Positions 1 through 7,448 of a DNA stretch of 42,149 nt are shown in pieces (position 1 is the first letter of the stretch; the number at the start of each line of letters is the position of its first letter). The notes beneath the pieces were generated by a model. The model did not search any database. It was not told where the DNA came from and worked only from the letters and a program-made list of their open reading frames with translations. Where the stretch lies: positions 1 to 42,149 of the forward strand of contig JAGDMK010000007.1 in assembly GCA_017860635.1 (NCBI GenBank), written 5' to 3'. Position numbers and translations under genes: made by a program. This DNA comes from Bacteroidota bacterium (GTDB lineage Bacteria; Bacteroidota; Ignavibacteria; UBA10030; UBA6906).

Positions 1-309
1 CGACAGGCCTGTGCCATTTCATCAATGTGCGCGGTGTTCGCGGAAACCGAAATCATCGGCTTGCTCCATCAGGGTGTGCCGGTGGAAGAGGTCCTCCGGG
101 GTGTCTTTGACGCGGTGGCACGCCGGGTCATCGGAATGGCCGGGAGGATCGGATTGACCGACCCGGTTGTGTTCACCGGCGGCGTCGCCCGCAATGTAGG
201 TATCGTGCAAGCGCTCGAACGTGTAACAGGTCACATGATGCACGTGCCGGACGAACCAGAGTTTACCGGCGCTCTCGGGGCCGCCCTCCTTGCCGCACGA
301 GCGGCATGA
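1..309 (+). CDS. BadF/BadG/BcrA/BcrD-type ATPase, C-terminal part (5' truncated)
   Basis: Open from the first base of the window, so only the last 102 residues are visible. They contain the C-terminal signature of the acyl-CoA dehydratase activase (ASKHA) family: a CAVFAETE segment, then VVFTGGVARNVG, then a TGALGAALLA end. Members hydrolyse ATP to drive electron transfer from a bridging 4Fe-4S cluster into 2-hydroxyacyl-CoA dehydratase or benzoyl-CoA reductase. The Cys in CAVFAETE is the usual cluster ligand region. The gene ends 53 bp before the chosen selD start on the same strand, so cotranscription is likely. A different substrate system within the family is possible, since the partner subunits are outside the window. 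Confidence 0.85.
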   Translation, partial: RQACAISSMCAVFAETEIIGLLHQGVPVEEVLRGVFDAVARRVIGMAGRIGLTDPVVFTGGVARNVGIVQALERVTGHMMHVPDEPEFTGALGAALLAARAA

Positions 310-362
310 ATGCACATACACTCTAAAAGAAAGGATCCATGGAAGGCTTCCAGGAATTCAAT

Positions 363-1445
363 ATGCGACCGAAGGCAACGGACGGTAAGGAGATACGCCT
401 CCTTGCCTACGCTGCCTGTGCTGGCTGAGCGGGGAAAGTGAGTCCGGCCAGGCTGGCCGGCATTCTGCAGAAGCTTCCGCGCGTCATCACGCCTGACCTG
501 CTTGTCGACATGGATACCATGGACGACGCCGGAGTATTCCGTCTTTCTCCGGATCTGGCGCTGGTTCAGACTGTGGATTTCTTCCCACCGATCGTGAACG
601 ATCCGAAGACGTTCGGACGTATCGTTGCCGCGAACAGCCTGTCGGACGTCTGGGCCATGGGTGGGACGGCATTGACCGCGATGAATGTTCTGGCCTATCC
701 TTCGCGCAGGCTTCCGGCAGAGGCGGTTGAGCAACTCCTCATTGGGGCCTCGGAGAAACTCCAGGAGGCCGGCGTTGCTCTTGTTGGCGGCCACACGATG
801 GATCAGCAGGAGTTGTTCTACGGACTGAGTGTTACAGGAACTGTGCACCCGGGAAAAATCCTGACCAATGCGCGTGCGCGGGTCGGTCATCATCTGATTC
901 TGACGAAGCCGCTCGGTGTTGGCGTGTACAGCGACGCCTTTGCGAAGGATGGCCTGACAGCCGCACAGTACGGCGAATGGGTCGCGAGCATGGAGCGGCT
1001 CAACCTTTATGCATCCAGGGTCCTGGGCGGTTATAGCGTGAGCGCCATGACAGACGTTACCGGTTTCGGGCTGCTCGGCCATGCTCTGGCGATTGCGCGG
1101 AACGCCGGTGTGACACTGAGGTTCTTTGCGGATGCCGTTCCGTCGTTCAGCGGCGTCTACGAGTTGATGGGACGTTTTGCTGCTCCCAGGATTTCGGAGC
1201 CGCGTCAGTACGTGCAGCCATTCGTTCGGCGCAGTCCTGATCTTTCGGATCTTCAGTATGATCTGCTTGTGGAACCGCAGACGTCAGGCGGTCTGCTGGC
1301 GGCCATACCCGCAGGCGAGTCAGCACGTGCGGTTTCAGAGCTGAAGTCGGTTGGCGACTCAAGCTCGGCTGTGATCGGTGAAGTTATCCCGTTGCAGCAC
1401 GGTGAGAATGGCGATCCCTTGTATTTGTCGGTTGTGGTTGCGTAA
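363..1445 (+). CDS. selD: Selenide, water dikinase (selenophosphate synthetase), itself a selenoprotein
   Basis: Makes selenophosphate from selenide and ATP, the selenium donor for Sec-tRNA. The reading frame contains an in-frame UGA at 426-428 (residue 22) in the context C-A-G-U-A-G-K-V-S-P. This lines up with GAGCGCKISP of E. coli SelD, placing U on catalytic Cys17 and K on the essential Lys. Downstream family motifs are intact: DVWAMGG, LVGGHT, MTDVTGFGLLGH, PQTSGGLL. The start at 363 follows AGGAA by 6 nt and gives 360 residues, normal for SelD; ATG at 339 (AGGA only 3 nt upstream) is an alternative. A caller treating UGA as stop would start at GTG 438 and lose the catalytic residue. The tRNA-Sec gene follows directly. 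Confidence 0.95.
444..460 (+). promoter_or_regulatory. Candidate SECIS hairpin of selD
   Basis: A perfect 6-bp stem, CCGGCC/GGCCGG, closes a pentaloop AGGCT (450-454) whose A and U can also pair. The loop begins 22 nt after the last base of the Sec UGA. Bacterial SECIS elements lie within the coding sequence just 3' of the UGA, with a G-containing apical loop bound by SelB; geometry and loop fit. Confidence 0.75.
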
Positions 1446-1482
1446 CATGCTGTTGTATGGAGTTTGCTATCGCGATGTGTTT

Positions 1483-1578
1483 GGGGATGAATGGGGACCT
1501 GGTGGCCCCCGCGGTCTTCAAAACCGTTGTCCCGGGCCGAGAGGTTCGGGAGGTGGGTTCGATTCCCACCCGTCCCCG
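1483..1578 (+). tRNA. selC: tRNA-Sec, anticodon UCA
   Basis: Folds as a selenocysteine tRNA of 96 nt. The acceptor stem is GGGGATG (1483-1489) with CGTCCCC (1571-1577, one G-U pair). The anticodon arm is GCGGT-CTTCAAA-ACCGT with TCA at the centre. The long variable arm CCCGGGCC-GAGA-GGTTCGGG has 8 pairs including two G-U. The T arm is GTGGG-TTCGATT-CCCAC. The discriminator is G as in E. coli selC; CCA is not encoded. Long variable arm plus UCA anticodon separates it from a serine tRNA or a plain UGA suppressor. It lies 37 bp after selD on the same strand, a recurring arrangement for selenium genes. Confidence 0.95.
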
Positions 1579-1683
1579 CTAGAGATGTGAGTTCCGTATC
1601 AGGCAGACACGAACGCGGAATGATCCATATGACACATCGTCCTCTCTACGGTTAACGCCTGAACCAACCCCAAGGAGACTCTC

Positions 1684-2958
1684 ATGAGAGCGCACCTCTG
1701 CATCGCTGCCGTGCTGGTGGGATCGTTGCTCATTTCTCCCAACTCTCCCGCGCAGTCAGGATGGAAGCCGGACACCATCAAGATCGGAACCATCAGCAAT
1801 CTCTGGGATGTAAAGTTCATCGACGAGAACAGAGGGGTTGTCGTTGGGGATACCGCAGTGAAGACCACAGATGGTGGCAAGACCTGGCAACCTCTCGCAA
1901 ATGCTTATGGATTCAACGGAGAACGATATCTCTTCACGTCTATCCACTGTTTCGATGCAAATCGATGGGTTGCCGTGACGTACGGAACAAGCTTCTACAC
2001 GGTTGATGCCGGCCTGACATGGAAGTGGGACTCAGTCAGGGTTCCACTTGTGAACTTTCGGGGCATTGCCGCGATCCCTGGCGGCCCCTGCATCGCCGTG
2101 GGAATGTATTCCGCCATAGCGCAGTCATTTGACCAGGGAGTGCAGTGGAGCACTGTTTCGTATGTCTTTGACCCTTATGGCCCAAATTACTTCTGTGTTG
2201 CTCCCGTCACCCCGACGAGCTGGGTTGTGGGAGGGGGAAATACTCTGCGAACTGTCAATCCCGGTGTGATCATCCGATCAGTGAACAGCGGCGCAACGTG
2301 GGACACCGTTCGTTTCGCCGCAAGGGTGATCACAGCGGTCTCATTCCCGACTTCTTCAATCGGCTATGCAGCGGGGGATTCTATCTACCGCACGTCCGAC
2401 GGCGGAGCAACGTGGAGCGGGATGTCCCCCATACCGGCATCGGTCCAAGGTATGTCCTTCAAAGATCCTGACGTCGGCACCATCGTCTGCTCCGTTGGAA
2501 AAGTGTTTCGCACAAGAGATGGCGCGAAAACCTGGATACAACAGCAGAGCAATACCAATCTGGATCTGCGTGCAGTCAGTTTTATTGACACGAGCAGAGG
2601 ATGGGCGGTTGGATACCGCGGGATAACCATTCGCACCACGAACGGAGGATGGGGACCGCTGGTATCTGCACCTGAAGTGCCACGAGAGATCCCTCAGGAG
2701 ACATATCTGCACCAGAATTATCCCAACCCTTTCAATCCAGGCACGACCATCGCGTACGAGTTGGCACAGACATCCCACGTGACCCTTACCGTGTACGATC
2801 TGCTCGGTCGCGAAGTGTCAGTGCTTGTGGATGAAGTGATGGGCGCAGGCCGTCACGAGTCGAAGTTCGATGCACGAGCATTGTCGACCGGTGTGTACAT
2901 CTGTCGATTACGCGCCGGCAGCAGTACGGCGTTGAAGACGATGGTGATGCTGAAGTGA
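1684..2958 (+). CDS. Secreted YCF48/BNR-repeat protein with T9SS sorting domain
   Basis: 424 residues starting after a good AAGGAG site (7 nt). An N-terminal signal peptide (residues 1-23, ending SPAQ) precedes repeated beta-propeller blades with the K/RTxDGGxTW Asp-box pattern (KTTDGGKTW, YRTSDGGATW, FRTRDGAKTW), as in YCF48/Hcf136-like and sortilin-like propellers. The last 80 or so residues form a type A T9SS C-terminal domain: NYPNPFNPGTTI, YDLLGREV, LSTGVYICRLRAG. It should therefore be exported by Sec, moved across the outer membrane by the type IX system and cleaved or anchored at the surface. No catalytic residues are apparent; substrate or ligand is unknown. Confidence 0.85.
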   Translation: MRAHLCIAAVLVGSLLISPNSPAQSGWKPDTIKIGTISNLWDVKFIDENRGVVVGDTAVKTTDGGKTWQPLANAYGFNGERYLFTSIHCFDANRWVAVTYGTSFYTVDAGLTWKWDSVRVPLVNFRGIAAIPGGPCIAVGMYSAIAQSFDQGVQWSTVSYVFDPYGPNYFCVAPVTPTSWVVGGGNTLRTVNPGVIIRSVNSGATWDTVRFAARVITAVSFPTSSIGYAAGDSIYRTSDGGATWSGMSPIPASVQGMSFKDPDVGTIVCSVGKVFRTRDGAKTWIQQQSNTNLDLRAVSFIDTSRGWAVGYRGITIRTTNGGWGPLVSAPEVPREIPQETYLHQNYPNPFNPGTTIAYELAQTSHVTLTVYDLLGREVSVLVDEVMGAGRHESKFDARALSTGVYICRLRAGSSTALKTMVMLK

Positions 2959-3056
2959 GAATCTGTTGATTCTGGGTGTGCTATCGGGTACCTTGTCTTA
3001 GCACTGGCATCAACTCCCTTTGGGATGAAACCGCACCTGGACGAGGAATTCAGCCC

Positions 3057-4664
3057 ATGCGCATTCATTGTATTCTCATGATGTTGGTTTTCGGGTTCAT
3101 CACGACACCCGCTCAGACGGGGTTGCAAGCCCTCGTGGCAATCGAGCTCGGGCCGGAGACGAACCAACGAGTGCCCCCACAGCTGCAAATCCCTGTGTTC
3201 CATCAGTTCGACGACGTCCTTATCGCTGCGCTTAGCCCGGAGCAACAGCAGTACTTGACTGATGCCGGGGTCCGATTGACGGTTCTGGACGACCCGCTTG
3301 CTCGGGGAGGATACCTCCTGCTTTCGAAAAAGGAAGGCGCGATGCGCGCCGCCGAAGCCGACGGTTGCGTCGTGCTCTACGAGAAGCAAGGGACGTACAT
3401 TGTCCGCGGGACGGAAGGCGATCAGGTCCGGCTTGCAGCCCGGAACATAAGGAGTGCGGCGCTCCGTGCGACGATGCGGTCACTCGAGGACAATGATGTT
3501 CTGAAGCAGCCGGTTAAAAGTGCGCTTGTCGACAGTCTCATCGCGGTGTTGACAACCAACGTGAATCCGGACACGGTGCGTTGGTTCATCGAAGGACTGA
3601 CAAGCTTCGGCTCGCACCACTACAGGTCAGCGAACCGGCATGCGGTTGCGGAGTGGATTCAAGCCGCTTTCCGGAGAATGGGCTTTGCCGATGTCGTTCT
3701 GGACACATTCATGGCGAACGGCTATGAGCAGACCAATGTTATTGCGACACTTCCATCTTCTTCCGCCACAGAGGATGTCATTGTAATTGGCGGTCACCAT
3801 GACACGGTGGGCTGGAGGGACTCGACCGGTATCTACCCCGGAGCGGATGACAACTCGAGTGGAACCGCCGCCGTCCTCGAGTCTGCACGTGCGCTGACTC
3901 GGGCAGGCTACAAGCCCCGAATGACACTCCGGTTTATCACATTTGCCGCAGAAGAGGCGGGGCTGCTCGGAAGCCGCAGCTACGCGCAGAGGGCATCCCA
4001 GAGTGGTATGAAGATCCGCCTGATGATAAACCACGACATGATTGCTAACTCATCTCTTCAATTGGAGGACGACACCGTTCGGGTGTACTACTATACCGGC
4101 GCGGAATCCTACCGCGAGCTGGCAAAGACGATGACGCAAGAATACACCATGCTCACCCCTGTGGATGGAAACAAGAATTCCGGCGGATCGGACAGCTATT
4201 CCTTTTATTCGGTGGGATACCCCGCAGTGTATTTCTTTGAAAAGACGTTCAGTCCCTGGTACCATTCGACGTCTGATATCATTGCGAACTGCAATATCCC
4301 GTACTGTGCAGAAATCATCCGGGCCTCTGTGGCAACCCTGTTGTATACGGATATTGCCGGACCGGTCACAGGTGTCGATGCTTCCGCTCCCATAACGCCG
4401 GTGTCGCACGCGCTGCTGCAGAACTTCCCAAATCCGTTCAATCCAAGTACAACGATCACATACGAGCTGCCCCGTGCATCACACGTGACGCTGGGAGTCT
4501 ATGATGTGCTAGGCCGTCAGGTCGAGGTATTGGTGAATGATGTGAGGGATGCAGGGCGTCACGAAGTCAGGTTCGACGGGACTGGACTATCGAGCGGAGT
4601 GTATTTCTATCGGTTGCAGACAGATGGTTTTTTGTCTACCAGGAGGATGCTGTTGACGAAGTAG
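3057..4664 (+). CDS. Secreted M28-family zinc aminopeptidase with T9SS sorting domain
   Basis: 535 residues. The start at 3057 follows GAGGAA and gives a clean signal peptide (MRIHC... ending TPAQT); an in-frame ATG at 2976 would put 27 non-signal residues in front. A prodomain-like segment of about 170 residues precedes the M28 catalytic domain, with the co-catalytic zinc ligands visible: H247 and D249 (GGHHDTVG), D264 (PGADDNSSG), E299/E300 (AAEEAGL), D327 (NHDM) and H403 (WYHSTSD). The C-terminal 85 residues are a T9SS type A sorting domain (NFPNPFNPSTTI ... LSSGVYFYRL). Likely role: extracellular removal of N-terminal residues from peptides. It follows the previous T9SS gene by 98 bp, same strand. 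Confidence 0.92.
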   Translation: MRIHCILMMLVFGFITTPAQTGLQALVAIELGPETNQRVPPQLQIPVFHQFDDVLIAALSPEQQQYLTDAGVRLTVLDDPLARGGYLLLSKKEGAMRAAEADGCVVLYEKQGTYIVRGTEGDQVRLAARNIRSAALRATMRSLEDNDVLKQPVKSALVDSLIAVLTTNVNPDTVRWFIEGLTSFGSHHYRSANRHAVAEWIQAAFRRMGFADVVLDTFMANGYEQTNVIATLPSSSATEDVIVIGGHHDTVGWRDSTGIYPGADDNSSGTAAVLESARALTRAGYKPRMTLRFITFAAEEAGLLGSRSYAQRASQSGMKIRLMINHDMIANSSLQLEDDTVRVYYYTGAESYRELAKTMTQEYTMLTPVDGNKNSGGSDSYSFYSVGYPAVYFFEKTFSPWYHSTSDIIANCNIPYCAEIIRASVATLLYTDIAGPVTGVDASAPITPVSHALLQNFPNPFNPSTTITYELPRASHVTLGVYDVLGRQVEVLVNDVRDAGRHEVRFDGTGLSSGVYFYRLQTDGFLSTRRMLLTK

Positions 4665-4824
4665 CCGGTTGGATCTCACGCTGAACGCGACACGGCTGTC
4701 GCGATCGATGAGAATGGCGCAGGCCGGGCAGTGATACCCGAAAATTCTGAGCGCCCGGAGCGAAAGGGTGGGTAGGGCTCAGGTTCTTATGGCACTTAAG
4801 GAGCAGTGGACGAGGAGGAAACGT

Positions 4825-5052
4825 ATGGCCCCTGAACATCCAGATGAAGCCGTGGTCCGGGTGAAAAATTTCCCAAACAGGGCACTGGCTGAGGCTGCGC
4901 TGGCGTTTCTGAAAGAGCGCGGCATTGAAGCCATCGTCCAGGGATCCGATATTGCCGGGACGGGAATGCCGCAGGGTTTTGACCTGTACGTCCAGGCACA
5001 GGAGAGCAAGACCGCTCACGAGCTTTTGGAAATGCTGTACGATGGGATTTGA
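4825..5052 (+). CDS. DUF2007-like small protein
   Basis: 75 residues beginning at ATG 4825 after a strong AGGAGG; an in-frame GTG at 4768 would add 19 residues with no ribosome site. The pattern VVRVKNFPNRALAEAALAFLKERGIEAIVQGSD followed by FDLYVQAQESKTAHELLEML matches the DUF2007 fold (putative PII-like signal-transducing domain), in which a strand-helix-strand unit is followed by a short second half. Function in this family is not established. No signal peptide, so cytoplasmic. It stands alone upstream of the selenoprotein operon and need not be part of it. Confidence 0.7.
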   Translation: MAPEHPDEAVVRVKNFPNRALAEAALAFLKERGIEAIVQGSDIAGTGMPQGFDLYVQAQESKTAHELLEMLYDGI

Positions 5053-5251
5053 TTGCTCTGTGGCGTCGGGAACCTTCCTGCAGAGCAGGATCGGCATCCT
5101 GACCGGACCCGGAGCGATTTAGGAGTGCCCCCTGGAATCAAAGCCGCGATACCTCCGGGTTGACTGACACAATCTGGATCTCTCATTTGTCGATGGATGC
5201 GGAGTAGAAAAATGCCCAAAACAGCACAGAAAGAGCCCATTTCCCTGCTCT

Positions 5252-5282
5252 ATTGACAATGCCTATGCGCTGCCGTATTTTG
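5252..5282 (+). promoter_or_regulatory. Candidate promoter of the selenoprotein operon
   Basis: ATTG (5252-5255), 20 nt, then TATTTTG (5276-5282) approximates the Bacteroidota primary-sigma pattern TTTG-N19-21-TAnnTTTG. The same stretch also reads TTGACA-N17-TATTTT. A start near 5289 would give a leader of roughly 38 nt before ATG 5327, similar to the spacing at the Bat operon promoter. The rest of the 274-bp gap shows nothing clear. Confidence 0.35.
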
Positions 5283-5326
5283 CCAGCACAAGCAGCGACC
5301 ATTCTGGGTCAAAGGCCCGCACGACT

Positions 5327-5560
5327 ATGGTCAGCAGTTGGCTTCAGAAATCCCGCACCCCCACAGCATCTCTCCTTGTTGTTGCTCTTCTTCTTGCTTT
5401 CCTGAGTGGTTGCGTCTCCACGAAACAGGCGCTCCTTCTTGAGAGGCGCGCAAACTGCCCGTTGATGAAGGGCATCCAGGACAATGACGAAGACATTGTC
5501 CAGATCGAAGATGGAACCGGTGCCGTAGGGGAGGCTGCCGCCTGCCCTACCTGAGGGTAG
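5327..5560 (+). CDS. Small DUF4266-like lipoprotein, probable C-terminal selenocysteine (CPTU tail)
   Basis: Signal peptide with lipobox FLSGC (Cys29) gives an acylated small lipoprotein. The mature part has the DUF4266 layout as I remember it: an ER-x(3)-C/D-P-x-M segment (ERRANCPLM), an acidic middle, a Gly-containing tail (EDGTGAVGEAAAC), and a Cys pair at the extreme C-terminus (usually GGGCGCN). Stopping at the UGA at 5552-5554 leaves only one tail Cys. Reading UGA as Sec gives C73-P-T-U76-G and a UAG stop at 5558-5560, 77 residues in all. The tail would be a C-x-x-U redox or metal site analogous to the Cys pair. A 4-bp hairpin with a GTT-containing loop (5571-5584) is a weak SECIS candidate. 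First gene of the operon. UGA as a true stop is the alternative. Confidence 0.55.
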
Positions 5561-5563
5561 GGC
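5544..5563 (+). promoter_or_regulatory. Hairpin enclosing the UGA codon of the small lipoprotein
   Basis: A perfect 7-bp stem GCCCTAC/GTAGGGC with hexaloop CTGAGG. The in-frame UGA lies in the loop and the UAG stop in the 3' arm. No T-tract follows, so it is not a standard terminator. It could affect termination/readthrough at the UGA or translation of the next gene. Confidence 0.5.
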
Positions 5564-5570
5564 CATGCTT

Positions 5571-5584
5571 CAGGTGTTCTCCTG
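5571..5584 (+). promoter_or_regulatory. Weak SECIS candidate after the lipoprotein UGA
   Basis: CAGG-TGTTCT-CCTG: a 4-bp stem with a six-base loop containing GTT, loop starting 21 nt after the UGA. The distance fits the other elements in this window but the stem is short and lies 3' of the UAG stop, so it is only suggestive. Confidence 0.25.
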
Positions 5585-5629
5585 TATTCAGGCGCGGCGT
5601 CAGCGCAAGGCTACGACGACGCATTCGAG

Positions 5630-6541
5630 ATGAAGAACAAGCTGAAGGTGGAAGTGCAGTACGCCGACTACGGTGAGTACGAGTATCCCGAGCCAATCCT
5701 CTACCATTACAGTGTCTCCTCTTATCAGAAGATCCAGCCCTTCATCGTCAACTTCCCCGAACTCCGTTCACTTGTGAAGTTCGTGCGCCTGGTCGACTGG
5801 CGCACAGCTCTCGGGATCAAGTATCAGTATTCCGATCTCAAAGAAGATGCTGCGCAGCACTTCGCTGAACTGCGGGTCACCAGGAATCTCTCTGAATCGG
5901 TGATCGGTCTGGGAATGGTGCAGTTCGTCCACGATACGCGCGGCTTCAGCTCCATCCAGGGAGGCGTGGGAGGACAGTGGGACATCAACGTTCTGACGTC
6001 GTTGCAGGGTGATATGCAGTACTATGCGAGGGGATCAGGTGCCACGGCGGTGGGTGGGAGCATGGGCACTTGGAATCTCCGGATCAAAGCGCGGCGTGTG
6101 ATCACGATCTCAACCGCCCTCCAGGGAGAGTACATTTATTACAATGCCAGCGGCGACAACATCTCGTTCCGTTCGCACACTGCGGGGATCTGGATCAGCC
6201 AGTACCTCCCAACGGAAAGCGCTGTGCATCTGCATTTCCGGTATTACACGAATTCCATGGGAATCCACTCCATTGCGCCTTCGCTCGAAATCGCACACTA
6301 CCTGGACTATGCGACGGTGCTGTCCCTGAAGCTCCGGTATTATGAAAACAAGAGTGACAACGTCAGTCTGGGTGAGAGCGATGTGATTATTCCCGATGGA
6401 CTTCGCTCGCGGTCATTAAGCCTCCAGCTGAACAGGGAGTTCGGCAACTCGGTTCTGGCGTACCTGAAGTACAGGTACTATACCAGCTCCCTGGATGTCC
6501 AGATGAACACGTATATGATCGGTGCCGTGTATTCGTTCTAG
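5630..6541 (+). CDS. Outer-membrane beta-barrel protein (start uncertain)
   Basis: 303 residues from ATG 5630, rich in alternating amphipathic strands with many Tyr/aromatics (LRYYENKS, LKYRYYTS) and ending in Phe, the usual BAM signal of an outer-membrane barrel. No family was recognised with certainty; its place after a DUF4266-like lipoprotein and beside thioredoxins resembles clusters carrying DUF3570 barrels, but the sequence match is not convincing. The annotated ATG has no ribosome site and no signal peptide. The frame is open back to 5561 and reads SGAASAQGYDDAFE, which looks like the end of a signal peptide (A-S-A/Q), yet contains no ATG, GTG or TTG. A CTG at 5582, or a missing base that would link ATG 5565 to this frame, could supply the start. 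Confidence 0.7.
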   Translation: MKNKLKVEVQYADYGEYEYPEPILYHYSVSSYQKIQPFIVNFPELRSLVKFVRLVDWRTALGIKYQYSDLKEDAAQHFAELRVTRNLSESVIGLGMVQFVHDTRGFSSIQGGVGGQWDINVLTSLQGDMQYYARGSGATAVGGSMGTWNLRIKARRVITISTALQGEYIYYNASGDNISFRSHTAGIWISQYLPTESAVHLHFRYYTNSMGIHSIAPSLEIAHYLDYATVLSLKLRYYENKSDNVSLGESDVIIPDGLRSRSLSLQLNREFGNSVLAYLKYRYYTSSLDVQMNTYMIGAVYSF

Positions 6542-6566
6542 AGGATGGGATATCCCGGGTCCAATC

Positions 6567-6638
6567 CCTGAGGGGCAGAATATGGTGATGCCGGAGGGGC
6601 AGAAGACGACGATTCCGGAGAGGAGAAGATGACGGCAA
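6567..6638 (+). repeat. Three 24-nt tandem repeats carrying Shine-Dalgarno motifs
   Basis: Imperfect units at 6567-6590, 6591-6614 and 6615-6638. Each begins CCKGAG and contains a GGGG/GGAG purine block followed by AGAA. The third unit supplies the GGAGAGGAGAAG ribosome site and the ATG of the next gene. Confidence 0.75.
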
Positions 6639-7417
6639 AACGGTTCAGGTCGGTTCTTCTTGCGGGACTTGTGATAGGCGCGAGCCTTCTGATCTTGCGG
6701 TGCGGGGATCCTCCGACGGCTGCGCCGGATCAGTACATGGGATCCCTTCGCGTAGCGGCTCTCGACACGCTGACTATCGACTCGATCAGCATTGATCTTG
6801 ACGATGTGAGGATCGGCCGGTTCCGCAATCCCACTCTGCTCGGTGATGTCGTGGCCGGAATCCACAAGGTCCTGGTGTCGAACACACCCGCCGTCACAGC
6901 GTCGCGTACGGTAGAAATATTTCGGGGACGGCGGACGGACCTGTTCGTCCAGCTTCAGACCAGCGGTCCGTATGTGGGCGGCACTGCACCCCTCTTTACT
7001 GCCCGGGCTGTAAACGGCGACACTATCGCGATTGCGAAGTTGAAAGGCAAGGCCATCTTCCTCGCCTTCTTCGAGCACACCTGAACAGACTGCATCTGGA
7101 CGGAGTTGCCGTCCTTCCAATGGGAGTTGCGACCCGCGGTTTCGCCGGACAGCCTTGTCATTGCGGCCATCAACAACACATCATCAACATCGTGGCTGAA
7201 CACGTACAGAGGATCACGGGGTATCACCTATCCCCTGGTCTATGATTCCACGAGCCAGATCTTTCAGGCATACCAGGTGGGGACGCAGTACGGCAATGCT
7301 CCGCCCACGTACATTATCATTGATACAAAAGGTGTTATTCAGTACCGGGTGGATGACAAATTCAACCGTACGTCCGAGATTATTGCCAAGGTCAGGGATG
7401 TACTGAAGAACCCGTAA
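6629..7417 (+). CDS. PEGA/thioredoxin-like lipoprotein with selenocysteine (UxxC)
   Basis: 262 residues read through UGA at 7082-7084 (residue 152). Signal peptide with lipobox LILRC (Cys25); residues about 35-110 look like a PEGA-type beta domain (GDVVAGIHKVLV ... FRGRRTDLFVQL). From 112 on it is a thioredoxin fold of the TlpA/AhpC type: TAPLFTARAVNGDTIAI, LKGKAIFLAFFEHT-U-T-D-C-IWTELPSF, and cis-Pro in NAPPTYIIID. U replaces the attacking Cys and C155 is the resolving Cys. Both halves are needed for the fold, and the second half has no credible start. A strong SECIS-like hairpin follows. Expected location: periplasmic face of a membrane, as a thiol/selenol oxidoreductase. Strong GAGGAG ribosome site. 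Normal genes here also end in UGA, so this is not a code change. Confidence 0.9.
7098..7114 (+). promoter_or_regulatory. SECIS hairpin of the thioredoxin-like lipoprotein gene
   Basis: A perfect 6-bp stem GGACGG/CCGTCC closes pentaloop AGTTG (7104-7108), loop beginning 20 nt after the UGA. Compared with the hairpin at 9943-9959, loop and three closing pairs are the same, while two stem pairs differ by compensating changes (A-T for G-C, G-C for A-T). Confidence 0.75.
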
Positions 7418-7448
7418 CGAGTGGTCAAACCAGGAAGGAGGTGGCGGC

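Noticed and set aside
1495-1578. tRNA beginning at GGGGACCT (1494) instead of 1483
   Set aside because: That choice leaves no D arm and a mismatched acceptor stem; starting at 1483 gives a paired acceptor stem and a D arm.
5558-5560. UAG after the lipoprotein UGA read as pyrrolysine to join lipoprotein and barrel
   Set aside because: No sign of pyrrolysine machinery, and the joined protein would put a signal-peptide end in its middle.
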